This document shows, in pieces, positions 26,491 to 36,002 of a stretch of 64,000 nt of DNA. The first letter of the stretch is position 1. Each line of letters begins with the position of its first letter. The stretch lies in assembly GCF_013449685.1 (NCBI RefSeq), contig NZ_JACDSF010000013.1, forward strand, positions 156,738 to 220,737. The letters run 5' to 3'. The notes beneath the pieces were generated by a model that searched no databases, was not told the origin of the DNA, and saw only the letters and a program-made list of their open reading frames with translations. Both the position numbers and the translations under genes were made by a program. The stretch is from Pectobacterium brasiliense. GTDB lineage: Bacteria; Pseudomonadota; Gammaproteobacteria; Enterobacterales; Enterobacteriaceae.

Positions 26491-27705
26491 CTATTTTCGT
26501 TTCCCCATTACCACAACCTTCTTCACATCTTCATGTTCCAGCCCATCAATAAAATCCCCATACCACTGCAACATACCCCTTCGCTGCTCCAAATACTGCG
26601 CATGGTTATACGTTCCACGAATGGTGTTTTTGTCCACATGAGCAAGCTGCAATTCGATCCAGGCAGTGTTATAGCCTTGTTCATGTAGTATGGTGCTCAT
26701 TGTGTGGCGAAAGCCGTGTCCTGTCGCTTTTCCATGATAACCAATCCGTTTCAGTACCTGATTAATACTGGCTTCACTCATCGGCTTGGTGATGTCGTTA
26801 CGTCCAGGGAAAACCAGGTTGTAGCGTCCGGTAACGGTGTAAAGTTGTTGGAGTGCATTGATCACTTGATCGGAAAGGGGCACAAGGTGAGGGCGGCGCA
26901 TTTTCATGCGTTCTTTTGGCACTTCCCAGAGCTGTTTTTCAAAATCAAACTCCTTCCATTCTGCTTGTCGTAATTCGATAGTGCGAACGCCGGTAAGCAT
27001 CAGGATACGTGTAGCAAGTTGTGTGACCTTACTACCCGAGTAAGTTGATAATGCGCGTAGAAAATCCGGCAGTTCATCTGGCAGAAGGTGAGGGTAGTGC
27101 GTGGCCTTTGGTGGGGGAAGGGCGCTTGCCAGTTCTGATGCTGGGTTGTTTTCAGCTCGGCCAGTGACGATGGCGTAGCGGAACACCTGATTACAGGCTT
27201 GGCGAATTTTACGCAGTTTGTCGAGTACGCCTCGTTTTTCCAGTTTCCGCAGTGAGGTTAGCATTTCCAGAGGTTTGATCTCAGCAATAGGGCGTTTGCC
27301 GATATCAGGGAAGATATCGTTCTCAAAGGCTTCCATCAGATCTTCAGCGTAACCCTTCGACCAGTTAGGGCGTTTGTATTCATGCCATTCGAGAGCGATG
27401 GCCTTGAAGGTGTTATCGATATTGATTTTCTTTGCCTGTCTTTCGACCTGCTTTTGTTCACTAGGATCTCCACCAGAAGCGACGATTTTTCGAGCCTCTT
27501 CCCGTTTTAATCTCGCTTCTGCAAGCGAGATATCAGGATAAACGCCGATAGATAATTTTTTCTCTTTCCCTGCAACGCGGTATTTCAAACGCCAATATTT
27601 GGCTCCATTCGGCTTTATCAGAAGATAAAGGCCTGCGCCGTCAGTGAGTTTGTACTCTTTGTCTTGTGGCTTGGCGGTTTCTATCTGTCGAGCATTAAGT
27701 GGCAT
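26491..27705 (-). CDS. P4-type tyrosine site-specific integrase
   Basis: This 404-residue tyrosine recombinase has the P4-type N-terminal domain (DUF4102) and catalytic residues Arg in TGVRTIELR (near 240), HGFRH (near 333) and the nucleophile in TYNHAQY (near 365). It is transcribed away from tRNA-Arg, its start 178 bp from the tRNA, as expected for an island integrated at that tRNA. An N-terminal fragment of a sister integrase lies at 6423-6634. Confidence 0.93.
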   Translation of the reverse strand: MPLNARQIETAKPQDKEYKLTDGAGLYLLIKPNGAKYWRLKYRVAGKEKKLSIGVYPDISLAEARLKREEARKIVASGGDPSEQKQVERQAKKINIDNTFKAIALEWHEYKRPNWSKGYAEDLMEAFENDIFPDIGKRPIAEIKPLEMLTSLRKLEKRGVLDKLRKIRQACNQVFRYAIVTGRAENNPASELASALPPPKATHYPHLLPDELPDFLRALSTYSGSKVTQLATRILMLTGVRTIELRQAEWKEFDFEKQLWEVPKERMKMRRPHLVPLSDQVINALQQLYTVTGRYNLVFPGRNDITKPMSEASINQVLKRIGYHGKATGHGFRHTMSTILHEQGYNTAWIELQLAHVDKNTIRGTYNHAQYLEQRRGMLQWYGDFIDGLEHEDVKKVVVMGKRK

Positions 27706-27882
27706 GGTGGGGGCCCCTAATAGTCATTGAACAAGAAGAGCCCCCATAGAGGCCCCCAACATCGACTTGATTTCCAGTATGCTGGGTTGACCTCGGTGGA
27801 GCTCAGCGACAGAAAATCCTAGTGGTATCAATGAATATAACGGGGTTTTGTTGAATTCGGTAGAGTTTGGGAGAACTTAAAA

Positions 27883-27959
27883 TGGTACGCCCTACAGGGC
27901 TCGAACCTGTGACCTACGGCTTAGAAGGCCGTTGCTCTATCCAACTGAGCTAAGGGCGC
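27883..27959 (-). tRNA. tRNA-Arg (anticodon TCT)
   Basis: This 77-nt cloverleaf reads on the minus strand from GCGCCCTTAGCTCAG with anticodon TCT in CTTCTAA, T-arm GGTTCGAGCC and encoded CCA at 27883-27885. The first acceptor pair is G-U. Its 3' end is the integration target; a damaged copy is at 6767-6787. Confidence 0.95.
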
Positions 27960-28003
27960 ATTTCAAAAAGAAATGGCTGTTGCGTGTTACAACAGTGGGC
28001 TGG

Positions 28004-28031
28004 ATTATACCCACACGTCCCAGTGAGTCAA
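28004..28031 (-). promoter_or_regulatory. Promoter of tRNA-Arg
   Basis: On the minus strand, TTGACT (28026-28031) and a perfect TATAAT (28004-28009) are 16 nt apart. They lie 45-72 nt before the tRNA 5' end. The remainder of 27961-28359 shows no gene. Confidence 0.75.
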
Positions 28032-28359
28032 CGGGTTGGCGCTGGATTTACGCTATACGGTGAATCCCTGTACAACTTTGGTGAATGTCGCTTTCTCAGG
28101 TGTGACTTTTTTGCACAATTGCGAGCCTCGTCCACATGCACTACACATAGCAATGAAAATTTCAGTTTTATCTGCCAGATGCGTTCAGTAATTCTTTTCA
28201 AGTTATGAACGGACGTATTCTGCGTTCTGCGCTGTTGGTACACTATGTCCGTCCGCATTCGTGGGTTTTTGATGAGTGTGGGCTGCTTTCACGTGCTGGG
28301 TTTGTCGCTCGGCTATTTGTGGATCCGCTATTTTGTCGAACTTTGGAACCTTTTGATTT

Positions 28360-30813
28360 ATGAACATTCTTTCATCCGCATTCTTGCGCGTTTGTCTGCT
28401 GGCAATGTTGATGCTGCCTGTTGGATATGCATCGGCGGCGAGTGCGGACTCTGATCCTGACCCACAGCCTGCGCAGACCGATGCACCTGTAAAAATTAAT
28501 GTTGATGCCGAGTTGGTCAAGCTGCAAAAACAGTTAGATAACATCAAGCAGCAGGTTTCAGGCACCAATAACGACAGCAAATTTGGCGCGTTGAATGACA
28601 CAACGCAGGAACTGGTGAATAGCGCCAATGAGCTTGCTAATGCAGTCGCACCGCAGCGCGCTCAAATTCAGGCTCAGTTGGATGTCTTAGGACCCGCGCC
28701 AGAGCCCGGATCCAGCATTAGTGAAACCAGCGAAGTGACGCGTAAGCGAAACAGTCTGAATACGCAAAAAGCGAAAATGGATGCGCAGATCGAGCAGATT
28801 CAGGCTTTACGCACCGGAGCGACCAATCTGTCCGCGCAAATCGTGACTTTGCGCCGTAATGCGCTGAAAACGCAGTTGGCATTGAATTCCGGTAGCATTC
28901 TGGGCGGGCGTTTCTGGGCACCGATTGTGGCTCCGCAGGCTGAGGATGTACGTCGCCTGAGCACCTTTCAGGATCAATTAAGTGACGCCTTTATGGTGGC
29001 CTGGGAGCCAGACTGGCGTTACGGCTCCGCACTTCTGATTTTGATCGCCATGGCGATGAGTTCGGCGGGGCGTCGGTACATGGAGAAATGTCTGGCCTGG
29101 GCGGGAATTAACTGGCTGCCGGAAGGGCGTCTGCGGCGGAGCTTTTTAGCCACGGCGTCGGTTATTTCAACTGTGGTCACGATCGGTATTGCGGTAAATC
29201 TGATCGACTTTACGTTTACGCGCCACGGTGAAGCTTCAGAACGCATCGTGTCGTTCCTTGATGCGTTGGTGAGACAGGCAATTTTCTGTTCGATGATCGC
29301 TGGATTGGGGCGTGCGTTCCTTTCGAATCAGCGCCCTTCATGGCGTTTGCCTGCGATCGCTAACCCCGTCGCAAAAGCCATGAAGCCGTTTCCTGTGATT
29401 GCCGCGGGCATTATTCTGATCTTCGGTTTTATTGAACAAGTGACGGCGACGGTGGGAACATCGGTCGCGGCAACCATTATGGTGAACGGCTTATCTGCAC
29501 TGTTCCTGGCCTTTACGGCGGGAACTATCACGCTAAAAAGCGATCAGATTCGTCGGCAGATGGTGCATTCAGGGGAACAACCGGAAGCGCGTTCGACATT
29601 ATCCGGCATTATTCATCTTGCCGTATTGGCAACATCGTTCTCTATTCTGGTGTCGCTGGTCATCGGCTATATCTCACTGGCTCGTTTCCTGGCGTTCGAG
29701 CTGGTGTGGATTGGTATGGTGTTCTCCTGCCTGTATTTGTTCTCAACGTTTATTACCGATATCTGCGAAAGCCTCTTTTCTCCCAACAACGCCAGCGGCA
29801 AGCGAATGAAAAATTCGCTCAATCTGGACGATCGGCATCTGGCTCAGGCGACCTTGCTCCTGTCGGCTGCCGGTAAAGTATTTTTAATCTTGATGGCGGC
29901 CGTCGCTTTACTGAACGGGACGTTTGGCACCACTACGCCGCTGGAGCTGGTGCAAAAAGCCGTTGAAATCTGGGGCGGAAAAGGGCTGGAAACGCTGAGC
30001 ATCGTGCCTGCTCATCTGGTCAATGCCGTGCTCTTTCTGGTGGTGGGGGTTTATGTTTTACGTTCCTCAAAACGCTGGCTGGAAGATGAATTCCTTCCTA
30101 AAACGACGTTAGAACGCGGTATCCGTGCGTCGCTGGTGACGCTGTTCAGCAACATCGGCTACATCCTGATTATCCTGCTGACGTTGGCGACATTGGGGAT
30201 TGAATGGAACAAGCTGGCATGGATTGTCAGCGCGCTGTCGGTGGGTATCGGTTTTGGCTTACAGGAGATCGTGAAGAACTTTATCTCCGGCCTGATTTTG
30301 TTGACAGAGCGCCCGGTGAAAGTGGGCGACTCGGTCAGTATCAGCGGCGTTGAAGGGGATATCCGGCGGATTAACGTGCGTGCGACGGAAATTCAGCTTG
30401 GCGACCGTTCGACGGTGATCGTGCCGAACTCCCAATTTATTTCGCAGAATGTGCGCAATATTACGATGGGGAACCCGTTTGGGGTTGCCACGCTGGCGCT
30501 GACGTTCCCGCTGGATATCGATCCTGAAGAAGTCCGGACACTGTTATTGGATGCCTATATCAGCCATGAGGCGATTCTGGAAATCCCTGCACCGTCAGTG
30601 AAGTTCAGTCAGTTGAACCCAACGGGCATGGTGCTGAGTGTCACGGGCTATGTCAGCAGCCCGAGAATGGTATCGGAAGCGAAGAGCGATCTGTTGTTTG
30701 CGATTATCAAGCGACTGCGGGAATCTAATATTCCACTGGCCGTACCGCAGAAGATGGTGCTGGAAAACTCAGGGCTTGCGCTGACTGACGGCATGTCGGG
30801 TGAGGATAAATAA
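28360..30813 (+). CDS. DUF3772-containing MscS-type mechanosensitive channel
   Basis: This 817-residue inner-membrane protein has a signal peptide (residues 1-26), a periplasmic coiled-coil/DUF3772 region (about 45-180), many transmembrane segments, and a C-terminal MscS domain with the pore helix and beta domain near residues 600-700 (GIGFGLQEIVKNFISGLIL, then VGDxVxIxGxEGDIRRI). Large MscS relatives of this kind open under membrane tension to release osmolytes. It is a single gene with its own promoter region and a 3' hairpin. Confidence 0.88.
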   Translation: MNILSSAFLRVCLLAMLMLPVGYASAASADSDPDPQPAQTDAPVKINVDAELVKLQKQLDNIKQQVSGTNNDSKFGALNDTTQELVNSANELANAVAPQRAQIQAQLDVLGPAPEPGSSISETSEVTRKRNSLNTQKAKMDAQIEQIQALRTGATNLSAQIVTLRRNALKTQLALNSGSILGGRFWAPIVAPQAEDVRRLSTFQDQLSDAFMVAWEPDWRYGSALLILIAMAMSSAGRRYMEKCLAWAGINWLPEGRLRRSFLATASVISTVVTIGIAVNLIDFTFTRHGEASERIVSFLDALVRQAIFCSMIAGLGRAFLSNQRPSWRLPAIANPVAKAMKPFPVIAAGIILIFGFIEQVTATVGTSVAATIMVNGLSALFLAFTAGTITLKSDQIRRQMVHSGEQPEARSTLSGIIHLAVLATSFSILVSLVIGYISLARFLAFELVWIGMVFSCLYLFSTFITDICESLFSPNNASGKRMKNSLNLDDRHLAQATLLLSAAGKVFLILMAAVALLNGTFGTTTPLELVQKAVEIWGGKGLETLSIVPAHLVNAVLFLVVGVYVLRSSKRWLEDEFLPKTTLERGIRASLVTLFSNIGYILIILLTLATLGIEWNKLAWIVSALSVGIGFGLQEIVKNFISGLILLTERPVKVGDSVSISGVEGDIRRINVRATEIQLGDRSTVIVPNSQFISQNVRNITMGNPFGVATLALTFPLDIDPEEVRTLLLDAYISHEAILEIPAPSVKFSQLNPTGMVLSVTGYVSSPRMVSEAKSDLLFAIIKRLRESNIPLAVPQKMVLENSGLALTDGMSGEDK

Positions 30814-30823
30814 TGTACTCAGC

Positions 30824-30857
30824 CATCCGTTATCCGGCAGTGAACGGGTAACGGATG
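30824..30857. terminator. Hairpin between convergent channel and aminotransferase genes
   Basis: 13-nt arms (CATCCGTTATCCG / CGGGTAACGGATG, 12 paired) with an 8-nt loop. The position between convergent genes suggests a bidirectional terminator, although T tracts are short. Confidence 0.55.
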
Positions 30858-30893
30858 AACATCGAAGCCGTGTTTATAGGATGTAAAGTACGG

Positions 30894-31754
30894 CTATTTT
30901 TCCTGCTGTTTAACCATATCGAGATAGATTTCACGCAACCGCTGAGTGATTTTTCCGGGCTTGCCGTCGCCGATCGTTTTTCCATCCAGCATTACGACGG
31001 GGAGAACGAGCATGGTGGCTGAACTGACAAAAATCTCTTTAGCGTGATACGCCTCTTCCGGCGTAAAAAAGCGTTCTTCCAGCGTAATGCCCTCCTTTTC
31101 TGCCAGCTTGAGCAGCGACTGACGCGTAATACCGTGCAGAATAGCGTTGCTGAGTGGGCGGGTCACAACCGTGTTGTCATGCAGGACGATGTAGCAATTG
31201 CAGGAACTGCCTTCGGTAATGAAACCGTCTTCAACAAAGAAAGCGTCGTCGGCCTGATTGGCATGGGCATACTCTTTTGCCAGGCTGGCGGCGAGCAGGC
31301 TGACGGTTTTGATGTCCCGACGGTGCCAGCGAATATCCTCGGTGGTGACAACGTGCAGGCCCGTTGTGGCTTTCGGGTTACCGACCAGCGAACGTGCCTG
31401 AGTGAATAACACCAGCGTGGATTTGACGTCAGCAGAAGGGAAATAGAAATCACGATCGCCAGCATTGCCACGACTAAGCTGTAAATAGATCGCACCTTCT
31501 TTCAGATCGTTTTTATTGATCAGCTCATCGTGAATCTTTTTGAGTGCCTCAGGAGTGACGGGCAACGTGAGCGACAGCTCGCGGCAGGAGCGTTGCAGGC
31601 GAGTGATATGATCGGCGAAATCAACCAGTTTGCCATCAATGACCGCCGTCACTTCATAGACGGCATCGGCAAACAGGAAACCACGGTCAAATACAGAAAT
31701 TTTTGCTTCATTTTCTTCTACATACTGTCCATCAACATAAACAAGACGTTGCAT
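30894..31754 (-). CDS. dat: D-amino acid aminotransferase
   Basis: This 286-residue fold-type IV PLP enzyme interconverts D-alanine/2-oxoglutarate and pyruvate/D-glutamate. The PLP lysine lies in RDIKTVSLL (near residue 145). The family opening MQRLVYVDGQYV…ISVFDRGFLFADAVYE is present. ATG 31754 fits an AAGGAG site better than the GTG just upstream. It follows the epimerase gene by 42 nt and could share its transcript; together they would handle D-amino acids and murein-derived Ala/Glu. Confidence 0.85.
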   Translation of the reverse strand: MQRLVYVDGQYVEENEAKISVFDRGFLFADAVYEVTAVIDGKLVDFADHITRLQRSCRELSLTLPVTPEALKKIHDELINKNDLKEGAIYLQLSRGNAGDRDFYFPSADVKSTLVLFTQARSLVGNPKATTGLHVVTTEDIRWHRRDIKTVSLLAASLAKEYAHANQADDAFFVEDGFITEGSSCNCYIVLHDNTVVTRPLSNAILHGITRQSLLKLAEKEGITLEERFFTPEEAYHAKEIFVSSATMLVLPVVMLDGKTIGDGKPGKITQRLREIYLDMVKQQEK

Positions 31755-31796
31755 CACAACACTCCTTAATAGTTGCTCAATGCAGGTTAACGCGCG

Positions 31797-32777
31797 TTAT
31801 CCCCACAATAATGCGTCGGGCGGTAATATTTCGCTACCGTTATAGTGCAACCCGTTAGTACGATCGCGCTGCAAGAGCAGCGGGCCATCCAAATCGACCA
31901 CGGCGGCACCTTGTGCCACGACAAATGCAGGTGCCATCGAGAGCGATGTACTCACCATGCAGCCGACCATAATTTTTAAACCTTGCTCCTGCGCATATTG
32001 TCGCAGACGCAGGGCTTCCGTTAGACCGCCGGTTTTATCCAGCTTGATGTTGATCATGTCATAGCGGCCGACCAGAGCGGACAGCGACTGGCTGTCATGA
32101 CAGGATTCATCGGCGCAGACGGGAATCGGGCGGGGCAAGTCTGCTAGCACATCATCTTTGCCTGCTGGGAAAGGTTGTTCGATCATCGTTACGCCAAGTG
32201 CAGCGAGTTCAGGAACCAGCGTCAGATAACGTTCGGTATCCCATCCTTCATTCGCGTCCACAATCAGACGAGCCGATGGTGCGCCTTCGCGCACGGCAGC
32301 AACTCTGGCCAGATCGTCTGCATCGGCCAGCTTTAGTTTGAGAAGAGGGCGGTTAGCATGATGTATTGCGGCGTGGCGCATACGGTCTGGCGTATCCAGA
32401 GATAGCGTATAGGCCGTCTCCAACGCCGTGGGCGAAGGAAGTTCCAAACGCTGCCAAATGCGCTGTTGATGCTGTTTGCACTCCAGATCCCAGAATGCGC
32501 AATCGAGCGCATTGCGCGCCGCGCCTGCGGGCAGGATGGTTTGCAGCCTCTCCCGATCTAAACCGTTACGGACATCGCTGTGCAGTGAGGCAATCTGTGC
32601 CATGACGCTGTCGAGGGACTCGCCGTAGCGTGAATAAGGAACGCATTCGCCGTAGCCTGTCACGTTGCCGGACTGGATTGCCACCACAACGACATCCGCC
32701 TGACGCTTGCTGCCGCGTGAAATGGTAAATGCGCCTTCTATTGGCCAACTCTCGGTGAAATATCGCATCTCAGTCAT
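31797..32777 (-). CDS. ycjG: L-Ala-D/L-Glu epimerase
   Basis: This 326-residue member of the enolase superfamily (muconate-lactonising subgroup) epimerises L-Ala-D-Glu dipeptides from murein turnover. Catalytic lysines are in LLKLKLAD (near 146-149). Metal ligands follow as VDAN (Asp near 174), EQP (Glu near 200) and ADES (Asp near 225), with the second catalytic Lys in INIKLDK (near 250). The length is usual. It is upstream of the D-amino-acid aminotransferase. Confidence 0.9.
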   Translation of the reverse strand: MTEMRYFTESWPIEGAFTISRGSKRQADVVVVAIQSGNVTGYGECVPYSRYGESLDSVMAQIASLHSDVRNGLDRERLQTILPAGAARNALDCAFWDLECKQHQQRIWQRLELPSPTALETAYTLSLDTPDRMRHAAIHHANRPLLKLKLADADDLARVAAVREGAPSARLIVDANEGWDTERYLTLVPELAALGVTMIEQPFPAGKDDVLADLPRPIPVCADESCHDSQSLSALVGRYDMINIKLDKTGGLTEALRLRQYAQEQGLKIMVGCMVSTSLSMAPAFVVAQGAAVVDLDGPLLLQRDRTNGLHYNGSEILPPDALLWG

Positions 32778-33145
32778 AAGCTTACTCTCGGGTTAACCCT
32801 CCTGTGACTCAGGGGGATAAGCGCCTTATTTACAAGGCCTGAGCGGGTCATCAAGTGTAATGCTTCTTTTGGTGCGTATTCTCCATTTTTTGCGATCGTA
32901 GCCAGAAATTGATGAGGCTTAATTCCGGGCTGGAAAAATTTATGAGCATGGTATCGACAGGGCGAATTATCTGAGATAGCTTGAATAAGCTCATCACACT
33001 TCAGGTCGCCTGTACCCCTGTGGTTAACGAAAGTTGTAGTTAACGAAAAACGGGTTACAGCGATTTGAATGATGTTGAGTAGAGTGCCTTTACAGGCACT
33101 GCGTCGCTCGGACGGTCCGGGCGCTCACGTTAATCTGAGGATGTT
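32778..33145. promoter_or_regulatory. Divergent promoter region of ycjG and alaC
   Basis: This 368-bp gene-free region lies between divergent genes. It contains a direct repeat GTTAACGAAA at about 33023-33032 and 33039-33048 (16-bp period), which could be a regulator site. No known consensus was matched. Confidence 0.4.
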
Positions 33146-34387
33146 ATGGCTGATTCTACTTCTCCGCGCCGTTTTACGCGCATCGATCGTCTTCCCCCGT
33201 ATGTATTTAATATTACTGCTGAATTAAAAATGGCTGCGCGTCGTCGCGGCGAAGATATTATTGATTTCAGCATGGGTAACCCTGACGGCCCGACCCCTCC
33301 TCATATCGTGGAAAAACTCTGTACGGTCGCACAACGCGAAGATACTCACGGATATTCGACCTCCCGAGGCATTCCGCGCTTACGCCGTGCGATCTCCCGC
33401 TGGTACGCCGATCGTTATGAGGTTGATATCGATCCTGAAAGCGAAGCTATCGTCACGATTGGCTCCAAAGAGGGGCTGGCGCACCTGATGCTGGCAACGT
33501 TGGATCATGGCGATACGGTGCTGGTGCCGAACCCCAGCTACCCGATTCACATTTATGGTGCGGTGATTGCCGGGGCGCAGGTGCGTTCTGTGCCGCTGGT
33601 GGACGGCGTCGATTTCTTCAACGAATTAGAACGCGCGATCCGCGAGAGTATTCCGAAGCCGAAAATGATGATTCTCGGTTTTCCGTCGAACCCGACAGCA
33701 CAGTGTGTTGAGCTGGATTTCTTTGAACGCGTGGTGGCGTTGGCGAAACAGTATGGCGTGTTGGTGATCCACGATCTGGCCTATGCCGATATCGTGTACG
33801 ACGGCTGGAAAGCGCCGTCGATCATGCAGGTTCCCGGCGCGAAGGACATTGCGGTAGAGTTCTTTACGCTGTCGAAAAGCTACAACATGGCGGGCTGGCG
33901 CATCGGCTTTATGGTCGGTAACCCAGAGTTGGTCAGCGCGCTGGCGCGAATTAAGAGCTACCACGATTACGGCACGTTTACGCCGTTGCAGGTGGCGGCG
34001 ATTGCTGCATTGGAAGGCGATCAGCAATGTGTGCGGGACATCGCCGAGCAGTATCGCCAGCGCCGTAACGTTTTGGTGCGTGGTCTGCACGAGGCAGGCT
34101 GGATGGTTGATGAGCCAAAAGCGTCAATGTACGTCTGGGCGAAAATTCCTGAAGCCTATGCGCATCTGGGGTCGCTGGAGTTTGCCAAGCGACTGCTGTC
34201 GGAAGCGAAGGTTTGCGTCTCCCCCGGTATTGGCTTTGGCGATTATGGCGATACCCATGTGCGGTTCGCCTTAATTGAGAATCAGGATCGTATTCGGCAA
34301 GCGGTGCGCGGTATTAAGGCCATGTTCCGTGCTGACGGTCTCTTACCGACCACCAAATCCTTACCCGGCAAGGGCACGGCTGCCTGA
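33146..34387 (+). CDS. alaC: Alanine transaminase AlaC
   Basis: This 413-residue class I aminotransferase makes alanine from pyruvate and glutamate. The PLP lysine is in [15 protein letters not shown] (near residue 245). [11 protein letters not shown] near the N-terminus and the final [20 protein letters not shown] are characteristic of AlaC/YfdZ. TGAGGATG gives the ribosome site. It is a single gene followed by a perfect 9-bp hairpin. Confidence 0.93.
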   Translation: MADSTSPRRFTRIDRLPPYVFNITAELKMAARRRGEDIIDFSMGNPDGPTPPHIVEKLCTVAQREDTHGYSTSRGIPRLRRAISRWYADRYEVDIDPESEAIVTIGSKEGLAHLMLATLDHGDTVLVPNPSYPIHIYGAVIAGAQVRSVPLVDGVDFFNELERAIRESIPKPKMMILGFPSNPTAQCVELDFFERVVALAKQYGVLVIHDLAYADIVYDGWKAPSIMQVPGAKDIAVEFFTLSKSYNMAGWRIGFMVGNPELVSALARIKSYHDYGTFTPLQVAAIAALEGDQQCVRDIAEQYRQRRNVLVRGLHEAGWMVDEPKASMYVWAKIPEAYAHLGSLEFAKRLLSEAKVCVSPGIGFGDYGDTHVRFALIENQDRIRQAVRGIKAMFRADGLLPTTKSLPGKGTAA

Positions 34388-34395
34388 TGTCCACC

Positions 34396-34419
34396 GCTCC
34401 CGGTTGTCTGACCGGGAGC
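34396..34419 (+). terminator. alaC terminator-like hairpin
   Basis: Perfect 9-bp stem GCTCCCGGT / ACCGGGAGC with a 6-nt loop, 8 nt after the alaC stop. No T tract follows, so Rho or another element may complete termination. Confidence 0.6.
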
Positions 34420-34494
34420 ACATAAACATGCCGTGACAGCGGCTTATCATTTGCTAGAATGCCTACCGTTAATCTCAATCAGGATGAGTTTGTC

Positions 34495-34908
34495 ATGTCA
34501 TTATCACTGTCTAAAATTTCTGCGTTAACGCTGCTTTGCGTCACGCTGGCCGGGTGCCAACAAACAGGAACGTCTGCCCAAAAAGGAACGGTGGCAGGTC
34601 AGTCTTCTGCGGTAACGGTTTCTCCTAACGATCAAATGAATCAACTGGCGTCGCTGGTGGCGGCTACCCGCTATCTCAAATCGAAGTGTAACCGCAGCGA
34701 TCTGCCCGATGATGCGACAGTTGCTAATGTCGCGTTGGCTGTAGCAAAACAGCGAGGCTGGAATGTCGCGAGCTATCAGGCTTTACCGCAGCGCAGTGAA
34801 AGCCTGTACCAAGGGTTATTGAAAGACAGTACGCCAAAAGAGGCGCAGTGTTCGGAATTTAACCGTACGCTGACGCCGTTTATTGATGCCATTCGCAGCC
34901 GAGGCTAA
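34495..34908 (+). CDS. outS: OutS/GspS type II secretion pilotin lipoprotein
   Basis: This 137-residue lipoprotein has signal and lipobox LLCVTLAGC (Cys near residue 21). The mature domain with two further cysteines fits the GspS pilotin, which brings secretin OutD to the outer membrane and protects it. AGGA precedes ATG 34495; upstream in-frame ATGs are less likely. It ends tail-to-tail with outB (4-nt overlap). Confidence 0.9.
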   Translation: MSLSLSKISALTLLCVTLAGCQQTGTSAQKGTVAGQSSAVTVSPNDQMNQLASLVAATRYLKSKCNRSDLPDDATVANVALAVAKQRGWNVASYQALPQRSESLYQGLLKDSTPKEAQCSEFNRTLTPFIDAIRSRG

Positions 34909-35474
34909 GGCATAGCGTTTCCACTTTCATCGTCGGCGGAACGTTCATTCTCGTTGAATTTTCCGCCCGGCCAATCTTCCAGCGCTTCGAGAATAAACAC
35001 CTCGCCCTCTACGCTGAAAATGGTCATATCCTGCTGGATCTGCTCTATGGTCAGCCCTTCTATTGGTGAATCCCCTTCACGGAATTGCAGACCGTTGAGC
35101 GTGATGCTGCGCTTGGCTTCATCCGATGTATAAACGTGCGCGCTGTAGGCCAGCGGCGGAATCTCACCATTGCTGATGGCGGGTAGCGGCAGCGTGGTCC
35201 TCTTCTCTGAGGAGGCTGGCGTATGGGTATGGGGGGCTTCTTGATGAGGTGTCACCGCAGGAGTCGCTGGTGTTTGCTCCTCTGCCGCAGGCAAGGTGGC
35301 TGCTTGAGCCGCTAAAGTGGTTGTCGGAGAAGCGGGGCTCCCCCAGCGCTGATGGCTGAACCAGCCGAGTGCGATAAAAAGCAGAGCATAAATAATCATC
35401 AGATAACCGGGCATTGGGTATCTGGCAAGCAGCGCTGGCTGTGAGTGTGTCATTGCGTCCGGTGCGTTATCCAC
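34905..35474 (-). CDS. outB: OutB/GspB secretion assembly protein
   Basis: This 189-residue inner-membrane protein has a short cytoplasmic N-terminus, one transmembrane helix (about residues 23-40), a Pro/Thr/Ala-rich linker, and a C-terminal GspB domain (about 105-175, LNGLQFREGDSPIEGLTIEQI). GspB works with GspA or alone in secretin assembly in the T2SS. GTG 35474 has AAAGGA 8 nt upstream. It is on the opposite strand from outS and outC, whereas in Dickeya outS and outB are as I recall codirectional. Confidence 0.85.
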   Translation of the reverse strand: MDNAPDAMTHSQPALLARYPMPGYLMIIYALLFIALGWFSHQRWGSPASPTTTLAAQAATLPAAEEQTPATPAVTPHQEAPHTHTPASSEKRTTLPLPAISNGEIPPLAYSAHVYTSDEAKRSITLNGLQFREGDSPIEGLTIEQIQQDMTIFSVEGEVFILEALEDWPGGKFNENERSADDESGNAMP

Positions 35475-36002
35475 GCGCTCATCCTTTAGTGTTTAGGGGG
35501 TACTTAGGTCGTGTAGCATCACATCATAAACCAAAGTCGGGCGAGTAGGATGGTGCCGTCTGCCTTATTTTGCAAAAAATAGAAAGAGCCAGAAAACTGA
35601 ATCTCTCGGTTATGTGACAGTTCCTCCAATTTGATTAAAAACTATTACAGTCATAATAATCACAGATGGAATCTTGATGCGGGTCGCAAAAAAAACGTGT
35701 GAATTTGCTTTAATGAAACCATGTTTTACCATTGTAGGTATGACGTTTCTTTTTGTGTTCGATAATCAATCAGCGTGGGGTGGTGCCATCATCATTTAAT
35801 TAACAGTCCCGAGTGTTAAGTGGGCAATATTATCATGTGGTTTTTTACTACAGATAGTGTGCTGCTTTTTTATCAATAAGGGACGTGCCAATCTGCCACG
35901 ACATTAAGAATAAAAGTACTTTTAAAGTATGCGATTAACATCGCAGGGTTTTGTGCGGATTTATTTTTCTATTTTAATAATTAAAAAATACTGAGGGATA
36001 AA
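35475..36002. promoter_or_regulatory. Regulatory region between outB and the pectate lyase gene
   Basis: This 528-bp AT-rich region has no gene and lies between divergent outB and the lyase gene. Besides the KdgR-like box at 35712-35730 it must hold promoters for both genes. Long leaders of this kind in pectinase genes carry sites for several regulators (KdgR, CRP, PecS); only the KdgR-like site could be read with any confidence. Confidence 0.5.
35712..35730 (+). promoter_or_regulatory. KdgR-box-like operator
   Basis: AATGAAACCATGTTTTACC: half-sites TGAAAC and GTTTTA flank CAT, close to the KdgR consensus (TGAAAC-N3-GTTTCA), with five of six symmetric positions. It lies about 275 bp before the lyase gene. 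KdgR represses pectinase and out genes until pectin breakdown products appear. Confidence 0.6.
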
